Source: Litoditis marina
Lineage: Eukaryota > Nematoda > Chromadorea > Rhabditida > Rhabditidae
Assembly (NCBI GenBank): GCA_964036275.1
Contig: OZ038434.1
Coordinates: forward strand, 2,812,560-2,876,559
Direction of reading: 5' to 3'
DNA: 64,000 nucleotides
The translations under genes were made by a program, and so were the position numbers. Each line of letters begins with the position of its first letter. Within the stretch, counting starts at the first letter, position 1. This document shows, in pieces, positions 59,401-64,000 of this stretch. The notes below the pieces were generated by a model. It saw only the letters and a program-made list of their open reading frames with translations. It was not told where the DNA came from and did no database searches.

Positions 59401-62400
59401 CTAGAACACCGGATCTGAGGTAATAGCCGCAGGTCCAAAGTTTACTTCAAGCTTCCCGCTGTGATGCAAGTCACGAGCTAGACGCGGGTTAAGCAACGAG
59501 TGTTTGGGTGGAGGATATACTCTTAGTACCGCAAGGGAACAGTCGCCGACACTAGAACGCCGGATCTGGGGTAATAGCCGCAGGTCCAAAGTTTACTTCA
59601 AGCTTCCCGCAAGTCACGAGCTAGACGCGGGTTAAGCAACGAGTGTTTGGGTGGAGGATATACTCTTAGTACCGCAAGGGAACAGTCGCCGACACTAGAA
59701 CGCCGGATCTGGGGTAATAGCCGCAGGTCCAAAGTTTACTTCAAGCTTCCCGCTGTGATGCAAGTCACGAGCTAGACGCGGGTTAAGCAACGAATGTTTG
59801 GGTGGAGGATATACTCTTAGTACCGCAAGGGAACAGTCGCCGACACTAGAACGCCGGATCTGGGGTAATAGCCGCAGGTCCAAAGTTTACTTCAAGCTTC
59901 CCGCTGTGATGCAAGTCACGAGCTAGACGCGGGTTAAGCAACGAGTGTTTGGGTGGAGGATATACTCTTAGTACCGCAAGGGAACAGTCGCCGACACTAG
60001 AACGCCGGATCTGGGGTAATAGCCGCAGGTCCAAAGTTTACTTCAAGCTTCCCGCTGTGATGCAAGTCACGAGCTAGACGCGGGTTAAGCAACGAGTGTT
60101 TGGGTGGAGGATATAGTCTTAGTACCGCAATGGAACAGTCGCCGACACTATAACGCCGGATCTGGGGTAATAGCCGCAGGTCCAAAATTTACTCCAAGCT
60201 TCCCGCTGTGGTGCAAGTCACGAGCTAGACGCGGGTTAAGCAACGAGTGTTTGGGTGGAGGATATACTCTAAGTACCGCAAGGGAACAGTCGCCGACACT
60301 AGAACGCCGGATCTGGGGTAATAGCCGCAGGTCCAAAATTTATTTCAAGCTTCCCGCTGTGATGCAAGTCACGAGCTAGACGCGGGTTAAGCAACGAGTG
60401 TTTGGGTGGAGGATATACTCTTAGTACCGCAAGGGAACAGTCGCCGACACTAGAACACCGGATCTGAGGTAATAGCCGCAGGTCCAAAGTTTACTTCAAG
60501 CTTCCCGCTGTGATGCAAGTCACGAGCTAGACGCGGGTTAAGCAACGAGTGTTTGGGTGGAGGATATACTCTTAGTACCGCAAGGGAACAGTCGCCGACA
60601 CTAGAACGCCGGATCTGGGGTAATAGCCGCAGGTCCAAAGTTTACTTCAAGCTTCCCGCTGTGATGCAAGTCACGAGCTAGACGCGGGTTAAGCAACGAA
60701 TGTTTGGGTGGAGGATATACTCTTAGTACCGCAAGGGAACAGTCGCCGACACTAGAACGCCGGATCTGGGGTAATAGCCGCAGGTCCAAAGTTTACTTCA
60801 AGCTTCCCGCTGTGATGCAAGTCACGAGCTAGACGCGGGTTAAGCAACGAGTGTTTGGGTGGAGGATATACTCTTAGTACCGCAAGGGAACAGTCGCCGA
60901 CACTAGAACACCGGATCTGGGGTAATAGCCGCAGGTTCAGAGTTTACTCCAAGCTTCCCGCTGTGATGCAAGTCACGAGCTAGACGCGGGTTAAGCAACG
61001 AGTGTTTGCGTGGAGGATATACTCTTAGTACCGCAAGGGAACAGTCGCCGACACTAGAACGCCGGATCTGGGGTAATAGCCGCAGGTCCAGAGTTTACTT
61101 CAAGCTTCCCGCTGTGATGCAAGTCACGAGCTAGACGCGGGTTGAGCAACGAGTGTTTGGGTGGAGGATATACTCTTAGTACCGCAAGGGAACAGTCGCC
61201 GACACTAGAACGCCGGATCTGGGGTAATAGCCGCAGGTCCAGAGTTTACTTCAAGCTTCCCGCTGTGATGCAAGTCACGAGCTAGACGCGGGTTAAGCAA
61301 CGAGTGTTTGGGTGGAGGATATACTCTTAGTACCGCAAGGGAACAGTCGCCGACACTAGAACGCCGGATCTGGGGTAATAGCCGCAGGTCCAGAGTTTAC
61401 TTCAAGCTTCCCGCTGTGATGCAAGTCACGAGCTAGACGCGGGTTAAGCAACGAGTGTTTGGGTGGAGGATATACTCTTAGTACCGCAAGGGAACAGTCG
61501 CCGACACTAGAACGCCGGATCTGGGGTAATAGCCGCAGGTCCAGAGTTTACTTCAAGCTTCCCGCTGTGATGCAAGTCACGAGCTAGACGCGGGTTAAGC
61601 AACGAGTGTTTGGGTGGAGGATATACTCTTAGTACCGCAAGGGAACAGTCGCCGACACTAGAACGCCGGATCTGGGGTAATAGCCGCAGGTCCAAAGTTT
61701 ACTTCAAGCTTCCCGCTGTGATGCAAGTCACGAGCTAGACGCGGGTTAAGCAACGAGTGTTTGGGTGGAGGATATACTCTTAGTACCGCAATGGAACAGT
61801 CGCCGACACTAGAACGCCGGATCTGGGGTAATAGCCGCAGGTCCAGAGTTTACTTCAAGCTTCCCGCTGTGATGCAAGTCACGAGCTAGACGCGGGTTAA
61901 GCAACGAGTGTTTGGGTGGAGGATATACTCTCAGTACCGCAAGGGAACAGTCGCCGACACTAGAACGCCGGATCTGGGGTAATAGCCGCAGGTCCAGAGT
62001 TTACTTCAAGCTTCCCGCTGTGATGCAAGTCACGAGCTAGACGCGGGTTAAGCAACGAGTATTTGGGTGGAGGATATACTCTTAGTACCGCAAGGGAACA
62101 GTCGCCGACACTAGAACGCCGGAGCTGGGGTAATAGCCGCAGGTCCAGAGTTTACTTCAAGCTTCCCGCTGTGATGCAAGTCACGAGCTAGACGCGGGTT
62201 AAGCAACGAGTGTTTGGGTGGAGGATATACTTTTAGTACCGCAAGGGAACAGTCGCCGACACTAGAACGCCGGATCTGGGGTAATAGCCGCAGGTCTAAA
62301 GTTTACTTCAAGCTTCCCGCTGTGATGCAAGTCACGAGCTAGACGCGGGTTAAGCAACGAGTGTTTGGGTGGAGGATATACTCTTAGTACCGCAAGGGAA

Positions 62401-64000
62401 CAGTCGCCGACACTAGAACGCCGGATCTGGGGTAATAGCCGCAGGTCCAGAGTTTACTTCAAGCTTCCCGCTGTGATGCAAGTCACGAGCTAGACGCGGG
62501 TTAAGCAACGAGTGTTTGGGTGGAGGATATACTCTTAGTACCGCAAGGGAACAGTCGCCGACACTAGAACGCCGGATCTGGGGTAATAGCCGCAGGTCCA
62601 GAGTTTACTTCAAGCTTCCCGCTGTGATGCAAGTCACGAGCTAGACGCGGGTTAAGCAACGAGTGTTTGGGTGGAGGATATACTCTTAGTACCGCAAGGG
62701 AACAGTCGCCGACACTAGAACGCCGGATCTGGGGTAATAGCCGCAGGTCCAGAGTTTACTTCAAGCTTCCCGCTGTGATGCAAGTCACGAGCTAGACGCG
62801 GGTTAAGCAACGAGTGTTTGCGTGGAGGATATACTCTTAGTACCGCAAGGGAACAGTCGCCGACACTAGAACGCCGGATCTGGGGTAATAGCCGAAGGTC
62901 CAGAGTTTACTTCAAGCTTCCCGCTGTGATGCAAGTCACGAGCTAGACGCGGGTTAAGCAACGAGTGTTTGGGTGGAGGATATACTCTTAGTACCGCAAG
63001 GGAACAGTCGCCGACACTAGAACGCCGGATCTGGGGTAATAGCCGCAGGTCCAGAGTTTACTTCAAGCTTCCCGCTGTGATGCAAGTCACGACCTAGACG
63101 CGGGTTAAGCAACGAGTGTTTGGGTGGAGGATATACTCTTAGTACCGCAAGGGAACAGTCGCCGACACTAGAACGCCGGATCTGGGGTAATAGCCGCAGG
63201 TCTAAAGTTTACTTCAAGCTTCCCGCTGTGATGCAAGTCACGAGCTGGACGCGGGTTAAGCAACGAGTGTTTGGGTGGAGGATATACTCTTAGTACCGCA
63301 AGGGAACAGTCGCCGACACTAGAACGCCGGATCTGGGGTAATAGCCGCAGGTCCAGAGTTTACTTCAAGCTTCCCGCTGTGATGCAAGTCACGAGCTAGA
63401 CGCGGGTTAAGCAACGAGTGTTTGGGTGGAGGATATACTCTTAGTACCGCAAGGGAACAGTCGCCGACACTAGAACGCCGGATCTGGGGTAATAGCCGCA
63501 GGTCCAGAGTTTACTTCAAGCTTCCCGCTGTGATGCAAGTCACGAGCTAGACGCGGGTTAAGCAACGAGTGTTTGGGTGGAGGATATACTCTTAGTACCG
63601 CAAGGGAACAGTCGCCGACACTAGAACGCCGGATCTGGGGTAATAGCCGCAGGTCCAGAGTTTACTTCAAGCTTCCCGCTGTGATGCAAGTCACGAGCTA
63701 GACGCGGGTTAAGCAACGAGTGTTTGGGTGGAGGATATACTCTTAGTACCGCAAGGGAACAGTCGCCGACACTATAACGCCGGATCTGGGGTAATAGCCG
63801 CAGGTCCAAAATTTACTTCAAGCTTCCCGCTGTGATGCAAGTCACGAGCTAGACGCGGGTTAAGCAACGAGTGTTTGCGTGGAGGATATACTCTTAGTAC
63901 CGCAAGGGAACAGTCGCCGACACTAGAACGCCGGATCTGGGGTAATAGCCGAAGGTCCAGAGTTTACTTCAAGCTTCCCGCTGTGATGCAAGTCACGAGC
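56459..64000 (+). repeat. satellite A array 2, right part (about 50 copies, open-ended)
   Basis: The monomer interrupted by the LTR element resumes in register. The 12-monomer block pattern seen before the insertion continues to about 58.6 kb. A 7-monomer block repeats at about 59.3 versus 60.3 kb, with an 8-bp deletion (TGTGATGC missing after 59610) in the first copy. From about 61 kb the monomers are mostly of the CCAGAGTTTAC type, closer to array 1. A 7-monomer repeat is again seen (GCCGAAGG at 62891 and 63948). The array runs off the end of the window. Confidence 0.98.

Noticed and set aside
21577..63809. Hundreds of repeated 62-, 66-, 74- and 91-codon open frames inside satellite A
   Set aside because: They are the same frames recurring every 151 bp on both strands. 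Because 151 is not a multiple of three the frame changes with every unit, so no continuous protein exists, and variants interrupt the frames freely.
42762..64000. CRISPR-like appearance of regularly spaced repeats
   Set aside because: The whole 151-bp period is conserved and there are no unique spacers or cas genes. It is an ordinary tandem satellite in eukaryotic DNA.

Overview
This window looks like nuclear DNA of a nematode, most likely a Caenorhabditis relative. It is AT-rich, its small introns end in the worm-type acceptor TTTTCAG or TTTNCAG, and it carries two readable multi-exon genes whose products match conserved animal families. Nothing bacterial is present: no operons of long ORFs, no Shine-Dalgarno sites.

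Layout. 1-7171 is gene-poor and rich in GA/CT microsatellites. 7172-16447 holds a divergent gene pair: on the minus strand a complete 298-residue mitochondrial carrier of the SLC25A51 (mitochondrial NAD+ carrier) type in 8 exons, and on the plus strand a complete 335-residue RRS1 ribosome-biogenesis protein (rrbs-1) in 9 exons. About 800 bp separate the two start codons. 18195-20832 is a 1.67-kb segment followed by a tandem array of a ~155-bp unit (satellite B), then a short exon-like gene remnant. 21217-30877 is an uninterrupted array of a different, GC-richer 151-bp satellite (satellite A, about 64 copies). 30878-38322 is a mosaic: a ~1-kb DNA transposon with perfect 26-bp terminal inverted repeats, two copies of a ~207-bp foldback element, other palindromic repeats, and the exons of an unrecognised gene that looks broken near its 3' end. 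At 38323 the same 1.67-kb segment plus satellite B appears a second time (about 20.1 kb after the first), now with roughly 18 B units, and runs without a gap into a second satellite A array at 42762 that continues to the end of the window.

The second satellite A array is interrupted once, at 53251-56458, by a 3,208-bp LTR retrotransposon with two 314-bp LTRs that look identical. It carries one gag-like ORF with a CCHC zinc knuckle and no pol gene. The insertion duplicated TAGAC (or AGAC). The 151-bp register and a 12-monomer higher-order repeat continue exactly across it.

The unusual content is structural: a repeated [segment - satellite B - satellite A] module, long homogenised satellite with locally different higher-order repeats, and a young gag-only element nested inside. 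The two intact genes are ordinary housekeeping genes with no evident functional link to each other beyond sharing an upstream region. All statements come from reading the sequence by eye; percent identities and family assignments were not computed.
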